NCBI RefSeq assembly: GCF_019457475.1
Contig: NZ_CP080413.1
Span: 1,240,001-1,304,000 of the forward strand
Direction of reading: 5' to 3'
Source of the DNA: Shewanella acanthi
Lineage (GTDB): Bacteria; Pseudomonadota; Gammaproteobacteria; Enterobacterales; Shewanellaceae
Length of the DNA: 64,000 nucleotides
Every line of letters begins with the position of its first letter. Position 1 is the stretch's first letter. The position numbers and the translations under genes were made by a program. A model generated the notes under the pieces. The model saw only the letters and a list, made by a program, of their open reading frames with translations. It did no database searches and was not told the origin of the DNA. Of this stretch, positions 1-10,186 are shown in pieces.

Positions 1-1
1 T

Positions 2-829
2 TTTAACCCGGATTTACCTTCGCTACGGAGCGAAATGACGGTTGAAAACTACTCATCTAATGGCAGCAGTGGCGGCATCCCTGGTGCGTTAACCAATCAA
101 CCGCCAATGGAATCAAATATTCCACAGGAAGCGACGGGTTCATCGCAATCGAGTGTGAGTTCAGTGGGTAATGCCCACAGTGAAGCAACGCGCAATTTTG
201 AGCTCGACACTACCATCAGCCATACCCGTCAGCAGGTAGGAACGGTTCGCAGGATAAGCGTTTCGGTCGCCGTTGACTTTAAGGCTGGCGCGGCCGGTGA
301 AAATGGTCAAGTGGCTCGTGTTGCCCGTACCGAGCAGGAGTTAACCAATATTCGTCGTCTACTTGAAGGCGCAGTCGGCTTTAGCGCTCAGCGTGGTGAC
401 GTGCTTGAAGTCGTTACTGTGCCTTTTATGGATCAACTAATTGATGAGTTGCCAGCCCCTGAAATGTGGGAGCAACCTTGGTTCTGGCGCGCGGTTAAAC
501 TTGGTGTCGGTGCCTTGGTGATTCTGGTGCTCATCATCTTTGTGGTACGCCCAATGCTGAAACGTTTGATCTATCCAGATAGTGTCAACATGCCCGAGGA
601 TACCGGATTAGGTAATGAGTTGGCCGAGATTGAAGATCAATACGCAGCCGATACCCTAGGGATGCTCAACACTAAGGATGCCGAATACAGTTATGCCGAT
701 GATGGTTCGATTCTTATCCCTAATCTGCATAAAGATGATGATATGATAAAAGCTATCCGCGCGCTCGTGGCCAATGAGCCTGAGCTTTCTACCCAAGTCG
801 TGAAAAATTGGTTACAAGACAATGGCTGA
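2..829 (+). CDS. fliF: Flagellar MS-ring protein FliF, 3' part only
   Basis: FliF builds the membrane/supramembrane ring of the flagellar basal body and carries the FliG rotor ring on its cytoplasmic tail. The reading frame is open from base 2, so the gene starts before the window; the first ATG at 35 is internal. Visible are the end of the periplasmic region, a membrane segment (WFWRAVKLGVGALVILVLI, about bases 478-537) and the acidic cytoplasmic tail ending in a helix (IKAIRALVANEPELSTQVV) that is the FliG-binding region in the family. It overlaps fliG by 8 bases. Identification is firm from the tail plus the neighbour order. Confidence 0.95.
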   Translation, partial: FNPDLPSLRSEMTVENYSSNGSSGGIPGALTNQPPMESNIPQEATGSSQSSVSSVGNAHSEATRNFELDTTISHTRQQVGTVRRISVSVAVDFKAGAAGENGQVARVARTEQELTNIRRLLEGAVGFSAQRGDVLEVVTVPFMDQLIDELPAPEMWEQPWFWRAVKLGVGALVILVLIIFVVRPMLKRLIYPDSVNMPEDTGLGNELAEIEDQYAADTLGMLNTKDAEYSYADDGSILIPNLHKDDDMIKAIRALVANEPELSTQVVKNWLQDNG

Positions 830-1868
830 GAATAAATCAAAGGAAAATGAAGGCGGTTCAAGCGCCAGCATAAAGGAAATGAGCGGCATTGAGAAAACGG
901 CCATTTTACTCTTAAGTCTGAGTGAAGCCGATGCGGCATCGATTCTTAAACACCTTGAGCCAAAGCAGGTACAAAAGGTGGGGATGGCGATGGCGGCCAT
1001 GGCCGACTTTGGGCAGGAGAAAGTAGTTAGCGTCCATAAGCAGTTTCTCGATGATATTCAGAAATTTTCCGCCATCGGTTTTAACAGTGAAGAGTTCGTC
1101 CGTAAGGCATTGACGGCTGCCTTAGGGGAAGATAAAGCCGGTAATCTGATTGAACAAATCATTATGGGCAGCGGCGCTAAAGGCCTAGATTCCCTCAAGT
1201 GGATGGACGCAAGACAAGTGGCGACTATCATCCAAAACGAGCATCCTCAAATTCAAACCATTGTGTTGTCTTATTTGGAGCCTGATCAAGCCGCAGAAAT
1301 TTTTGGGCAATTCCCTGAAAATACCCGCCTCGACTTGATGATGCGTATTGCTAATCTCGAAGAAGTTCAGCCTGCCGCGTTGCAAGAACTGAACGACATT
1401 ATGGAGAAACAATTCGCCGGCCAAGGTGGTGCCCAAGCTGCGAAGATGGGCGGTCTAAAAGCCGCTGCCAACATCATGAACTACCTCGATACCGGAATCG
1501 AAAGCCAGCTAATGGAAACCATGCGCGAGACCGACGAGGAAATGGCGCAACAAATCCAAGACCTGATGTTTGTGTTTGAGAACCTGATTGACGTCGACGA
1601 CCGCGGCATCCAAGTGCTACTTCGTGAAGTTCAGCAGGATGTGTTGCTTAAAGCATTAAAAGGCACTGACGATCAGCTCAAAGACAAAATTCTGGGTAAT
1701 ATGTCAAAACGTGCGGCAGAGCTGCTGCGTGATGACTTAGAAGCCATGGGGCCCATTCGCATTAGTGAAGTGGAAATTGCCCAAAAAGAAATCCTTTCAA
1801 TCGCCCGTCGTTTAAGCGACAGTGGTGAAATCATGTTAGGTGGCAGCGGTGGCGATGAGTTCCTCTAA
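822..1868 (+). CDS. fliG: Flagellar motor switch protein FliG
   Basis: FliG sits on the FliF ring and takes torque from the stator. The 348-aa length is usual for the family. The N-terminal FliF-binding domain (KTAILLLSLSEADAASILKHL) is followed by the EHPQ motif near residue 138 that contacts FliM, and by the C-terminal charged torque helix (about residues 270-335: LKGTDDQLKDKILGNMSKRA, then ELLRDDLEAMGPIRISEVE). The start overlaps the fliF stop, which suggests coupled translation; fliH in turn starts inside the fliG end. Confidence 0.98.
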   Translation: MAENKSKENEGGSSASIKEMSGIEKTAILLLSLSEADAASILKHLEPKQVQKVGMAMAAMADFGQEKVVSVHKQFLDDIQKFSAIGFNSEEFVRKALTAALGEDKAGNLIEQIIMGSGAKGLDSLKWMDARQVATIIQNEHPQIQTIVLSYLEPDQAAEIFGQFPENTRLDLMMRIANLEEVQPAALQELNDIMEKQFAGQGGAQAAKMGGLKAAANIMNYLDTGIESQLMETMRETDEEMAQQIQDLMFVFENLIDVDDRGIQVLLREVQQDVLLKALKGTDDQLKDKILGNMSKRAAELLRDDLEAMGPIRISEVEIAQKEILSIARRLSDSGEIMLGGSGGDEFL

Positions 1869-2799
1869 TTCGAGCGACAACAAAATGACGCCAAGTGCGG
1901 ATGATGCTGTGGAATTTAGCCATTGGGCGCTGCCCGATGTGACTGAATTACCAGATGAATCCGTATCAAATCTATTTGGTCGCAGGACCGCGCAGCAAGC
2001 AAAGCCTGAAACGGTTGAAACCGTTGCGCCGCCAACTCTTGCCGAAATCGAAGATATTCGCGCTCAAGCCGAGGAAGAGGGCTTTAACGAAGGTAAAAAT
2101 GCGGGTTTTGCCCAAGGCGTTGAGCAGGGCAGGCTCGAAGGCTTAGCGCAAGGTCATACAGAAGGCTTCAGCCAAGGACATGAGCAGGGGTTAGAAGCAG
2201 GGCTGAACGATGCTAAACAATTGGTTAGCCGTTTTGAAGGGCTGCTCAGCCAATTTGAAAAACCACTGCAATTACTCGATGGCGATATTGAACACGCATT
2301 AATGACGCTCACCATGGCGCTGGCAAAATCCGTTATCGGCCATGAACTCAAAACGCATCCCGAGCAAATTCTCTCTGCGCTGCGTTTAGGGGTAGAGTCA
2401 CTGCCAATCAAAGAGCAAAGCGTGAGTATTCGTTTGCATCCCGATGATGTCAGCTTGGTCGAGACACTCTATTCGAGTACCCAGCTCAACCGCAATCAAT
2501 GGATATTAGAAAGTGACCCCTCGTTAACGCCTGGCGATTGCATTATTAACAGTCAGCGTTCGCTGGTGGATTTAACCCTAAATTCCCGCATCGAAGCGGT
2601 ATTTGAAACGCTTCGTGCCCAGCAATCCCACCTCACACAGCAACAGCATCTTCGTCAAGAAGCCTTAGATAAGGAAAATGCGGCTAAGATGCAGAAAATC
2701 CAAAGCGAACAGGCTGAGGGTGACTTCGAGTCTCAGAGTACATCGGCGCAGAGCGCCGGAGAGCAAAATGCAAAATCGTCGCCACCAACTGCTGAGTAG
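1855..2799 (+). CDS. fliH: Flagellar export ATPase regulator FliH
   Basis: FliH is the peripheral stalk that holds the FliI ATPase at the export gate and at the C-ring. About 314 aa. The central part shows the family's run of small-residue repeats (GxxxG/AxxxG type: [14 protein letters not shown], then [11 protein letters not shown] and [11 protein letters not shown]). The C-terminal half is the V-ATPase E-subunit-like domain. I chose ATG 1855, 14 bases inside fliG, over an upstream in-frame GTG at 1840 because the extra residues (MAAVA) add nothing recognisable. The C-terminal tail is rich in Gln, Glu and Ser and overlaps the start of fliI by 32 bases. Confidence 0.93.
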   Translation: MSSSNSSDNKMTPSADDAVEFSHWALPDVTELPDESVSNLFGRRTAQQAKPETVETVAPPTLAEIEDIRAQAEEEGFNEGKNAGFAQGVEQGRLEGLAQGHTEGFSQGHEQGLEAGLNDAKQLVSRFEGLLSQFEKPLQLLDGDIEHALMTLTMALAKSVIGHELKTHPEQILSALRLGVESLPIKEQSVSIRLHPDDVSLVETLYSSTQLNRNQWILESDPSLTPGDCIINSQRSLVDLTLNSRIEAVFETLRAQQSHLTQQQHLRQEALDKENAAKMQKIQSEQAEGDFESQSTSAQSAGEQNAKSSPPTAE

Positions 2800-4105
2800 A
2801 CTCAACCATTACACCGATAAGGTGCCACCTTTTCGCGCTGTGGCCAGTGGGCAATTGGTGCGAGTGGTTGGTTTGACGCTCGAAGCCAGTGGTTGCCGTG
2901 CACCCGTTGGTAGCTTGTGCTCTATTGAGACTATGGCGGGGGATTTGATTGCCGAGGTTGTTGGTTTTGACGATGAACTGTTATATCTGATGCCAATCGA
3001 AGAACTGCGCGGTGTGTTGCCAGGCGCCCGAGTGGTGCCGCTCGGCGAGCAAGCGGGGCTCAATGTTGGTTTATCGTTATTAGGTCGCGTGCTCGATGGC
3101 AATGGTGTTCCTCTCGATGGGTTAGGGGCGCTACCGAGCGATCAACAGGCGTCGCGCCACAGTACGGCCATAAATCCCCTCGCTAGGCGTGCCATTACCG
3201 AACCCTTAGATGTGGGGGTTCGCGCTATTAATGCCATGCTTACCGTAGGTAAGGGGCAGCGGATGGGGCTTTTTGCAGGCTCTGGCGTGGGTAAGAGTGT
3301 GCTGCTAGGTATGATGACCCGTGGCACAACAGCAGACATTATCGTTGTGGGATTGGTTGGCGAGCGTGGCCGCGAAGTTAAAGAATTTATTGAAGAAATT
3401 CTAGGTGAAAAGGGCAGAGCGCGTTCCGTTGTGGTCGCGGCCCCCGCCGATACTTCACCCTTAATGCGTCTTCGCGCCTGTGAAACCTCGACCCGAATTG
3501 CCGAGTATTTTCGCGATTTAGGCTATAACGTCCTGCTGCTGATGGACAGTTTAACCCGTTACGCCCAGGCACAGCGGGAAATCGCCCTCGCCGTGGGAGA
3601 GCCGCCGGCAACCAAAGGTTATCCGCCGTCAGTATTTGCTAAGTTGCCGCGCTTGGTTGAACGCGCCGGTAATGGGGGGCCTGGTCAGGGCTCTATTACC
3701 GCGTTTTATACCGTGCTGACCGAGGGGGATGATCAACAGGATCCCATTGCCGATGCTTCGCGGGCAATTTTAGACGGTCACATTGTGCTATCTCGCACAT
3801 TGGCCGACTCCGGCCATTATCCTGCCATTGATATTGAAGCATCGATTAGCCGTGTTGCACCTATGGTGATCTCTAACGAGCACTTAGAGGCGATGCGCCG
3901 GGTCAAGCAGACCTATTCGCTTTACCAGCAGAATCGCGATTTAATCTCCATTGGCGCTTATGCTCAGGGCAGCGACCCTAGAATTGATAATGCCATTCGT
4001 TTGCAACCCGCGATGAACGCATTTTTACGCCAAACCATGCGCGATGCTTTTAGTTTCGCCGACAGCCAAGTGATGCTCGGGCAACTCGCGGCGCAGTGTA
4101 AATAA
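2768..4105 (+). CDS. fliI: Flagellum-specific ATPase FliI
   Basis: FliI is the F1-beta-like ATPase that feeds flagellar type III export substrates. About 445 aa. Walker A (GSGVGKS) lies near residue 175 and Walker B ([19 protein letters not shown]) near residue 256. The signature stretch [18 protein letters not shown] and the C-terminal oligomerisation region are present. An open frame extends upstream to 2678, but those codons are the shifted fliH tail; ATG 2768, preceded by a purine-rich GGAGAG, gives the family's normal N-terminus. Confidence 0.97.
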   Translation: MQNRRHQLLSRLNHYTDKVPPFRAVASGQLVRVVGLTLEASGCRAPVGSLCSIETMAGDLIAEVVGFDDELLYLMPIEELRGVLPGARVVPLGEQAGLNVGLSLLGRVLDGNGVPLDGLGALPSDQQASRHSTAINPLARRAITEPLDVGVRAINAMLTVGKGQRMGLFAGSGVGKSVLLGMMTRGTTADIIVVGLVGERGREVKEFIEEILGEKGRARSVVVAAPADTSPLMRLRACETSTRIAEYFRDLGYNVLLLMDSLTRYAQAQREIALAVGEPPATKGYPPSVFAKLPRLVERAGNGGPGQGSITAFYTVLTEGDDQQDPIADASRAILDGHIVLSRTLADSGHYPAIDIEASISRVAPMVISNEHLEAMRRVKQTYSLYQQNRDLISIGAYAQGSDPRIDNAIRLQPAMNAFLRQTMRDAFSFADSQVMLGQLAAQCK

Positions 4106-4128
4106 CAGTAAGAGTAGTTGAGGCTGAT

Positions 4129-4572
4129 ATGGCGCAGGATCCCCTACAATTAGTATTAAAGTTGGCCTTAGAAGCAGAAGAGCAAGCCGCACTGCTGCTT
4201 AAGTCGGCACAACTGGAGTGCCAAAAGCGTCAACAACAACTCGCCGCACTCAGTAACTACCGCCTAGATTACATGAAGCAGATGCAATCCCAACAGGGAC
4301 AAAGCATTAGTGCCAGTCATTACCATCAATTTCATCGTTTTATTCGCCAGATTGATGATGCCATCACCAAACAGAATCATGTGGTTGCAGACGGCGAGAA
4401 ACAAAAGCAGTATCGCCAGCAACATTGGCTAGATAAGCAGAAAAAGCGTAAAGCAGTGGAATTATTGTTAGAGAATAAAGAGCAGAAACGTCAGGCGCTT
4501 GAGCTTAAAAAGGAGCAGAAACTGACCGACGAATTTGCTTCACAGCAGTTTTTTCGACGTAGGCAGTCCTGA
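4129..4572 (+). CDS. fliJ: Flagellar export chaperone FliJ
   Basis: FliJ is a short coiled coil that inserts into the FliI hexamer like the gamma subunit of F1 and helps cycle export chaperones. The 147-aa product is almost wholly charged and Gln-rich helix (LESAQ/KKRKAVELLLENKEQKRQ-type runs) with no membrane segment, as expected. Sequence conservation in this family is low, so the call rests on length, coiled-coil character and position directly after fliI. It is the last gene before the sigma-54 site upstream of fliK. Confidence 0.9.
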   Translation: MAQDPLQLVLKLALEAEEQAALLLKSAQLECQKRQQQLAALSNYRLDYMKQMQSQQGQSISASHYHQFHRFIRQIDDAITKQNHVVADGEKQKQYRQQHWLDKQKKRKAVELLLENKEQKRQALELKKEQKLTDEFASQQFFRRRQS

Positions 4573-4614
4573 TGTGCCAAAACGCTGTAGCGGTAAAAGG
4601 GTATAAACTCTTTG

Positions 4615-4632
4615 TTGGCATCTTCCTTGCTT
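4615..4632 (+). promoter_or_regulatory. Sigma-54 promoter before fliK
   Basis: TTGGCATCTTCCTTGCTT has the GG-N10-GC spacing (GG 4617-4618, GC 4629-4630) of a -24/-12 sigma-54 site, about 95 bases before the fliK start in the only real gap of this part of the operon. Polar-flagellar gammaproteobacteria use sigma-54 with FlrC-type activators for middle flagellar genes, so this is a sensible internal promoter. Match seen; use inferred. Confidence 0.75.
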
Positions 4633-4725
4633 TGATTTAGTCAGACTTTTGCCCTGGCGGCAATAATTGACGTTCAACCTAGCATTTTTGCCATCTTATT
4701 CGCTGGGTGTTGTTTGGGAGCCTGT

Positions 4726-6654
4726 ATGCAACAAATGAATAATATCTTATTAGCCTCTAGCGCTAAGACTGGCCAAGCTGCCAGCAAGCAATCTATGCAA
4801 GATGCTAATAGTGAAGACTTTTCTGTTGCGCTTGCCTCTGCTTTTCAGCCTAAAACACCCCCATCAAGCAAAACTCTCTCTACAGAAGTACTTCAATCGG
4901 ATAAGGAATTGCAAACCGAAGGCGTGACTGAAGCGCTCGAAACCAGTGACGACAATGCCGATATGGATCTGATTTTTGCCCAAATCGGTATGGCAAATGA
5001 TTTGAAAATAGCGGCAGATAAGGGCGAAGGTTTGCCGCTTGAGCGAGTTGTGGCGGCAGTTGATGAGTTAGCGCTGACAATAGAACCCAATTTTGATGCA
5101 GAAACGGCGGAGCAGGGTAACCTTTTAGTTCAAGAAGAGATGGCCTCCCTCGATGCAGCTTCTTTTACTAATACGCTAAATAAATGGCTGAATGATGACG
5201 ATGAGAGCGCCCAATCAGTTTTCAACAAACCTGTAGCGGGATTGGAAGCCGTTAAGGCCAGTGGCGTTGAGACCAGTGAAGCTGTCGAAATGAGTGAGCG
5301 CATTGAGGGGCGCGGAGTCATAGACAACATCCTTACCCTAGATGTGAGTGCTGAGTTAAGTTCACCCGCAGGCAATGATATTGTGGTGGCAGTTAAAGAG
5401 CCGGAGCCAATGCAGCTCAACCCGAGTCTTAGCATGGCGGCGGATATCACTTCGGTTACAGAACTTTCAGAGGATGTTGAGTCAATTCGTACTGAGCTTA
5501 GTCATCTAAACCCTGTTGATGAGCTTATTGCAGCTGAACTTTATCAAGATAGTCAATTTGAGGGCATGCAAATCGCCATCGATTTAGATGTTCCAACTCA
5601 AGCACCAAGCGAGTTAATTACACCAAAGGCCATGATGACTTCTCCTGAGGTCGACTCAATGACTATCGAAGTTCCGCCGAAGGTAATTGCAGCTGAAGTG
5701 TCTCCTCAGCCACTGAAAACAGAACCGCTATCAGTCACGACTCCTGAGTCTACACCGGGGATTGAGCCATTAATTGCTCAAGTTAATTCCCAAGGAAAAG
5801 CTAACACTACAGACAATCCGCGGACTTTAGCGGTGAAAGAGCTAAGTATCGGCGCCTTATCTACTGCAAATGAGTCGATTAGTTCAAACGCTGTGACTCA
5901 GGCTACGGTGGCTCAGGCTGCTGGGCGTGAGGTTGTTGGAAATCAGGCGGCGCTTCCATTAAACGATTCGAAAGCACCTGATTCAATGGATTTAGACCCT
6001 ATTGTCAGCCAAGCGGCCGTTATCCAAACCCTAAAAGATGCCAAAATGACTGTGAGTCTTGAACCCATAGCAGATAACACTATGAGTGCAGATATTAACA
6101 GCGATGCTGGCAATGAATTTAAACTCACAGAGTTCAAATCCCTTAGTCAAACGAGTATAGGTTCGTCACAGCCTCAACGAGCAGATATTCCACAGCTCCA
6201 ATTATCGTTACGCCAAAACGTGGAAGGTCAAAACCAAATGCAGGACATGATCCAACGTTTCTCGCCAGTGATGAAGCAGCAGTTAGTGACTATGGTGAGC
6301 CAAGGTATTCAACAGGCAGAGATTAGGTTAGACCCACCTGAGTTAGGTCATATGCTGGTAAAAGTGCATGTGCAAGGGGATCAAACCCAAGTACAGTTTC
6401 AAGTGAGCAACGCGCAGACCCGAGATGTTGTCGAACAGGCGATTCCACGTTTACGGGAGTTATTACAGGAGCAGGGTATGCAACTTGCCGATAGCCATGT
6501 ATCCCATGGTGATCAAGGACAGCATCAACAGGGTGCTTTTAGTGACGATGCGGTAACAGGCTCAGGCAATATGGACGATTTCTCAGCAGAAGAGCTAGAT
6601 CTAAGTTCAAATCAAGCAACTAGTTTGACATCAGGTATAGATTATTACGCTTAA
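4726..6654 (+). CDS. fliK: Flagellar hook-length control protein FliK
   Basis: FliK measures hook length and switches FlhB export specificity from hook to filament substrates. About 642 aa. The first 480 residues are low-complexity, acidic and Ser/Thr/Ala rich, acting as the secreted ruler. The conserved hook-control domain is near residues 505-605 (QQAEIRLDPPELGHMLVKVHV, then VVEQAIPRLRELLQEQGMQL). Start is ATG 4726 with GGGAG seven bases upstream; an upstream TTG at 4714 lies over that ribosome site and is less likely. A second FliK-like protein is encoded at 25680-27881. Confidence 0.95.
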   Translation: MQQMNNILLASSAKTGQAASKQSMQDANSEDFSVALASAFQPKTPPSSKTLSTEVLQSDKELQTEGVTEALETSDDNADMDLIFAQIGMANDLKIAADKGEGLPLERVVAAVDELALTIEPNFDAETAEQGNLLVQEEMASLDAASFTNTLNKWLNDDDESAQSVFNKPVAGLEAVKASGVETSEAVEMSERIEGRGVIDNILTLDVSAELSSPAGNDIVVAVKEPEPMQLNPSLSMAADITSVTELSEDVESIRTELSHLNPVDELIAAELYQDSQFEGMQIAIDLDVPTQAPSELITPKAMMTSPEVDSMTIEVPPKVIAAEVSPQPLKTEPLSVTTPESTPGIEPLIAQVNSQGKANTTDNPRTLAVKELSIGALSTANESISSNAVTQATVAQAAGREVVGNQAALPLNDSKAPDSMDLDPIVSQAAVIQTLKDAKMTVSLEPIADNTMSADINSDAGNEFKLTEFKSLSQTSIGSSQPQRADIPQLQLSLRQNVEGQNQMQDMIQRFSPVMKQQLVTMVSQGIQQAEIRLDPPELGHMLVKVHVQGDQTQVQFQVSNAQTRDVVEQAIPRLRELLQEQGMQLADSHVSHGDQGQHQQGAFSDDAVTGSGNMDDFSAEELDLSSNQATSLTSGIDYYA

Positions 6655-6679
6655 GCAGGTAACCTATAGGATTAATATC

Positions 6680-6697
6680 TGGGGATATTCTTCCCCA
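6680..6697 (+). other. Short hairpin between fliK and fliL
   Basis: TGGGGA-TATTCT-TCCCCA is a 6-bp stem with a 6-base loop and no following T tract, so it is not a normal intrinsic terminator. It could be an mRNA processing or stability hairpin. Seen directly; role unknown. Confidence 0.35.
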
Positions 6698-6732
6698 CAT
6701 TAACCTTTAGCCTCAATTAAAGAGTAAAGTGC

Positions 6733-7260
6733 ATGGCCAAGGACGAATCATTAGAACTTGCAAGCAGCGAAGCACCAAAGAGTAAAAAGAAATTATTTCT
6801 CTTTATCGGTATAGGTGCAGTTGTCGCGCTACTCGTCATTATCGGCGTGTGGTTGTTTATGGGGAGTAGCAGTGAAGATGTGCCTGCTAATACCGAACAG
6901 TCACAAGCAGACAATCCCACGGTACAAACCGGTGATGCCGTGATGGCCGCCTATGTGCCTATGCCAAGGCCGTTTCTGTTTAACCTTCCGGGGCCCGATC
7001 GTACGCGCCTTGTTGAAATCAAAGTACAGTTGATGGTTAGGGGCGCAGATGACGATCTCTTGACCCAAAAACATATCCCCTTAATCGAAGATGCGCTGCT
7101 CACCACTTTTAGTGGTGCCGATGTCCAGAAGCTGAGTACCCAAGCTGGCAAGGACGAGTTACGTCAGTTGGCGTTACTTAGCGTACAAAATACCCTGCAA
7201 TCAGTAACGGGTCGCAAGGTAGTAGAAAAAGTGCTCTTTACGGGTTTTGTAATGCAATAA
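6733..7260 (+). CDS. fliL: Flagellar basal-body-associated protein FliL
   Basis: FliL is a single-pass inner-membrane protein that surrounds the stator and supports torque. 175 aa: a short charged cytoplasmic start, one membrane helix (LFLFIGIGAVVALLVIIGVW, about residues 21-40), an acidic linker, then the periplasmic stomatin-like domain (PRPFLFNLPGPDRTRLVEIK) and the usual end (TGRKVVEKVLFTGFVMQ). It is followed after 38 bases by fliM. Confidence 0.95.
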   Translation: MAKDESLELASSEAPKSKKKLFLFIGIGAVVALLVIIGVWLFMGSSSEDVPANTEQSQADNPTVQTGDAVMAAYVPMPRPFLFNLPGPDRTRLVEIKVQLMVRGADDDLLTQKHIPLIEDALLTTFSGADVQKLSTQAGKDELRQLALLSVQNTLQSVTGRKVVEKVLFTGFVMQ

Positions 7261-7298
7261 CCTTTATTTTCAGTACCTTAAAGAGGCGATGCAATATT

Positions 7299-8330
7299 GT
7301 GAGTGATTTATTAAGCCAAGACGAAATTGATGCGCTATTGCATGGCGTCGATGATGTCGATGAGGATGATGGCTCGGATGCTGCAGGGCATGACGCGCGT
7401 TCCTACGACTTTTCTTCCCAGGATCGTATCGTGCGTGGACGTATGCCCACGCTCGAAATTGTCAATGAACGTTTTGCCCGCCACCTGCGGATCAGTATGT
7501 TCAATATGATGCGCCGCGCCGCCGAAGTGTCGATTAACGGCGTGCAAATGCTCAAGTTTGGCGAATACGTTCATACTCTATTCGTTCCGACCAGTCTTAA
7601 CATGGTGCGTTTTCATCCCTTGAAGGGGACTGCGCTTATCACCATGGAAGCGCGCCTAGTCTTTATTTTGGTGGATAACTTTTTCGGCGGTGATGGCCGT
7701 TTCCACGCTAAAATTGAAGGCCGCGAATTTACCCCAACCGAGCGAAGAATCGTTCAGTTGCTACTGAAAATTATCTTCGAAGATTATAAGGATGCTTGGG
7801 CACCCGTAATGGACGTGGAATTTGATTATTTAGATTCCGAAGTTAACCCCGCGATGGCAAATATTGTCAGTCCAACCGAGGTGGTGGTAATTAACTCTTT
7901 CCACATCGAGGTGGACGGTGGCGGCGGTGATTTCCATATCACTATGCCCTATTCGATGATTGAACCTATCCGTGAATTGCTCGATGCCGGCGTGCAAAGT
8001 GATAAACAGGATACGGATATGCGTTGGTCACAGGCGCTGCACGATGAAATTATGGATGTACAGGTGGGCTTTAATGCCAATATTGTTGAGCACGAAGTCA
8101 CCCTCAAAGATGTGATGAATTTTAAAGCCGGTGATATTATTCCTATTGAATTGCCGGAATATATCATGATGAAAATCGAAGACTTACCTACTTATCGCTG
8201 TAAAATGGGGCGCTCTAGGGATAATCTAGCACTTAAAATTTGCGAAAAAATCCCCCGTCCAGAAACGGTGAAGAGCGAGCTGCAGCTAGTGACGCGCAAA
8301 GGCAAGGCCAGAGACATATCAGAATTATAA
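7299..8330 (+). CDS. fliM: Flagellar motor switch protein FliM
   Basis: FliM forms the wall of the C-ring and binds phospho-CheY. 343 aa from a GTG start, preceded by AAGAGGCGATG. The first residues MSDLLSQDEIDALLHG are the CheY-binding peptide of the family. The middle domain (residues about 45-230) is followed by the C-terminal SpoA domain (YIMMKIEDLPTYRCKMGRSR) that pairs with FliN. It lies between fliL and fliN with short gaps. Confidence 0.97.
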   Translation: MSDLLSQDEIDALLHGVDDVDEDDGSDAAGHDARSYDFSSQDRIVRGRMPTLEIVNERFARHLRISMFNMMRRAAEVSINGVQMLKFGEYVHTLFVPTSLNMVRFHPLKGTALITMEARLVFILVDNFFGGDGRFHAKIEGREFTPTERRIVQLLLKIIFEDYKDAWAPVMDVEFDYLDSEVNPAMANIVSPTEVVVINSFHIEVDGGGGDFHITMPYSMIEPIRELLDAGVQSDKQDTDMRWSQALHDEIMDVQVGFNANIVEHEVTLKDVMNFKAGDIIPIELPEYIMMKIEDLPTYRCKMGRSRDNLALKICEKIPRPETVKSELQLVTRKGKARDISEL

Positions 8331-8341
8331 GGTGAAGTGAG

Positions 8342-8725
8342 ATGAGTACAGAAGATTTGGGTGACGATTGGGCTGCGGCAATGGCCGAGCAAGCGCTCGA
8401 AGAGGCAAATGCCATCGATTTGGATGAGTTAGTTGATGAATCTCAGCCTATTAGCAAAGCTGAGGCGGCGAAGCTCGACACCATCTTAGACATTCCTGTG
8501 ACGATTTCGATGGAAGTGGGACGCAGCTTTATCAGTATCCGTAACTTACTGCAACTTAACCAAGGTTCAGTTGTTGAGCTCGACCGAGTTGCCGGTGAGC
8601 CGCTCGATGTGATGGTCAACGGTACGCTTATTGCCCACGGTGAAGTGGTGGTTGTGAACGATAAATTTGGTATCCGTTTAACGGATGTGATCAGCCAAAC
8701 TGAGCGCATTAAAAAGCTTAAGTAA
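8342..8725 (+). CDS. fliN: Flagellar motor switch protein FliN
   Basis: FliN makes the base of the C-ring. 127 aa: a variable acidic N-terminus (residues 1-45) and a single SpoA domain (ILDIPVTISMEVGRSFISIR, then QGSVVELDRVAGEPLDVMVN), ending with GIRLTDVISQTERIKKLK. Length and domain are those of the family. It starts 11 bases after fliM. Confidence 0.97.
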   Translation: MSTEDLGDDWAAAMAEQALEEANAIDLDELVDESQPISKAEAAKLDTILDIPVTISMEVGRSFISIRNLLQLNQGSVVELDRVAGEPLDVMVNGTLIAHGEVVVVNDKFGIRLTDVISQTERIKKLK

Positions 8726-8749
8726 CAGGCTCAAGATGAAAGGATTGAG

Positions 8750-9157
8750 ATGAGCGTATCGGCAATATCGAGTTTAGTGGTAGCCACCCAAGCAAGTGTT
8801 GCAGAGGTGGCAAAGGACGGAATAGCCACTACGGCAAAAGTCACTGAGCCGAGTCAAGTGGCATCTGCAGCCAGTATGCTTGGTGGTTTGATTTTAGTGT
8901 TGCTGCTCATCTTTGCCTTAGCTTATTTAATGAAGCGTTTTAATCTCGTGCCCAGTAATCACAATGTGCTAAAAACCCTTGCAGTCACTTCTCTTGGTCA
9001 GAAAGAACGATTAGTGCTTGTTCAGGTTGGCGAGCAGCAATATTTATTAGGGGTCAGTGGGCAGCAGGTAAATCTGATAGATAAATTGGCGCAGCCCATT
9101 GAAATCGAAACGGCATCCTTTGCCGAAAAGCTAAGGCAGGCGAAATTAAAACAATGA
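8750..9157 (+). CDS. fliO: Flagellar export-gate assembly protein FliO
   Basis: FliO helps assemble FliP in the export gate. 135 aa with one strong membrane helix ([20 protein letters not shown], about residues 43-62) and a small cytoplasmic domain ([20 protein letters not shown], then LGVS) typical of FliO/FliZ. The stop overlaps the fliP start (ATGATG), so translation is probably coupled. Confidence 0.92.
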   Translation: MSVSAISSLVVATQASVAEVAKDGIATTAKVTEPSQVASAASMLGGLILVLLLIFALAYLMKRFNLVPSNHNVLKTLAVTSLGQKERLVLVQVGEQQYLLGVSGQQVNLIDKLAQPIEIETASFAEKLRQAKLKQ

Positions 9158-9900
9158 TGAAGTTCATCCTCGGCTTAATTGGACTAAGTGCGTTATTTTT
9201 GGCGTTTTCGGCAGGGGCGACCGATGGTGTTTTGCCTGCTGTCACGGTAAAAACGGCTCCCGACGGGTCAACCGAATATTCGGTGACCATGCAAATACTG
9301 CTGTTAATGACCTCGCTGAGCTTCCTGCCTGCGATGGTGATTATGCTGACCTCTTTCACCCGCATCATCGTAGTGCTGTCAATCCTGCGCCAAGCCATTG
9401 GTTTGCAACAGACACCTTCTAACCAAGTGTTGATTGGTATGAGTCTGTTTATGACCTTTTTTATCATGGCGCCAGTATTTGATAAAATTTATGACCAAGG
9501 GGTAAAACCCTATATTGATGAGCAGCTCACTCTTCAACAGGCCTTTGATACAGGCAAGGAGCCCCTGCGCCAGTTTATGTTGGGTCAGGTGCGCACTTCG
9601 GATTTAAAAACTTTTATTGATATTTCGGGTTACCAGGATATTAAGTCCCCTGAAGAGGCCCCAATGAGCGTACTGGTGCCCGCTTTTATTACCAGTGAAC
9701 TCAAGACCGCATTCCAAATTGGTTTTATGCTGTTCGTGCCATTTCTAGTATTAGATCTCGTTGTCGCGAGTATTCTGATGGCCATGGGTATGATGATGTT
9801 ATCGCCTATGATTGTTTCCTTACCCTTTAAGATCATGCTGTTTGTATTGGTCGATGGTTGGGGACTCGTTATGGGAACCCTAGCCAACAGTTTTGGTTAG
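9154..9900 (+). CDS. fliP: Flagellar export-gate protein FliP
   Basis: FliP is the main subunit of the helical FliP5Q4R1 export channel. 248 aa with a cleavable signal peptide ([20 protein letters not shown]), then membrane helices and family signatures ([37 protein letters not shown]). Normal length. The gene order fliO-P-Q-R is intact. Confidence 0.97.
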   Translation: MMKFILGLIGLSALFLAFSAGATDGVLPAVTVKTAPDGSTEYSVTMQILLLMTSLSFLPAMVIMLTSFTRIIVVLSILRQAIGLQQTPSNQVLIGMSLFMTFFIMAPVFDKIYDQGVKPYIDEQLTLQQAFDTGKEPLRQFMLGQVRTSDLKTFIDISGYQDIKSPEEAPMSVLVPAFITSELKTAFQIGFMLFVPFLVLDLVVASILMAMGMMMLSPMIVSLPFKIMLFVLVDGWGLVMGTLANSFG

Positions 9901-9912
9901 GAAGCATAATCG

Positions 9913-10182
9913 ATGACACCAGAAGCCCTAGTCGATATTTTCCGTGAAGCCCTCGCAGTGATTGTGATGATAGTCTCTGCCATCGTATTACCTGGGCTGG
10001 GGATTGGTTTAATTGTGGCCGTATTCCAGGCGGCAACCTCAATTAACGAACAGACATTAAGCTTCCTGCCTCGTCTATTAGTGACCCTGTTTGCCCTAAT
10101 GTTTTTAGGACATTGGCTGATAGAAATCATGATGGATTTCTTTGTTGAAATGGTAAACCGCATTCCCCAAGTGGTGGGTTAA
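9913..10182 (+). CDS. fliQ: Flagellar export-gate protein FliQ
   Basis: FliQ wraps the outside of the FliP/FliR helix in the export gate. 89 aa and two membrane helices (ALAVIVMIVSAIVLPGLGIG; LLVTLFALMFLGHWLIEIM) with the conserved cytoplasmic loop QAATSINEQTLSFLPRL. It lies 12 bases after fliP and 4 bases before fliR. Confidence 0.97.
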   Translation: MTPEALVDIFREALAVIVMIVSAIVLPGLGIGLIVAVFQAATSINEQTLSFLPRLLVTLFALMFLGHWLIEIMMDFFVEMVNRIPQVVG

Positions 10183-10186
10183 GTCC

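Noticed and set aside
4652..4668. Second sigma-54-like site (TGGCGGCAATAATTGA) before fliK
   Set aside because: The GG-N10 position is followed by TG rather than GC, and a perfect site lies just upstream.
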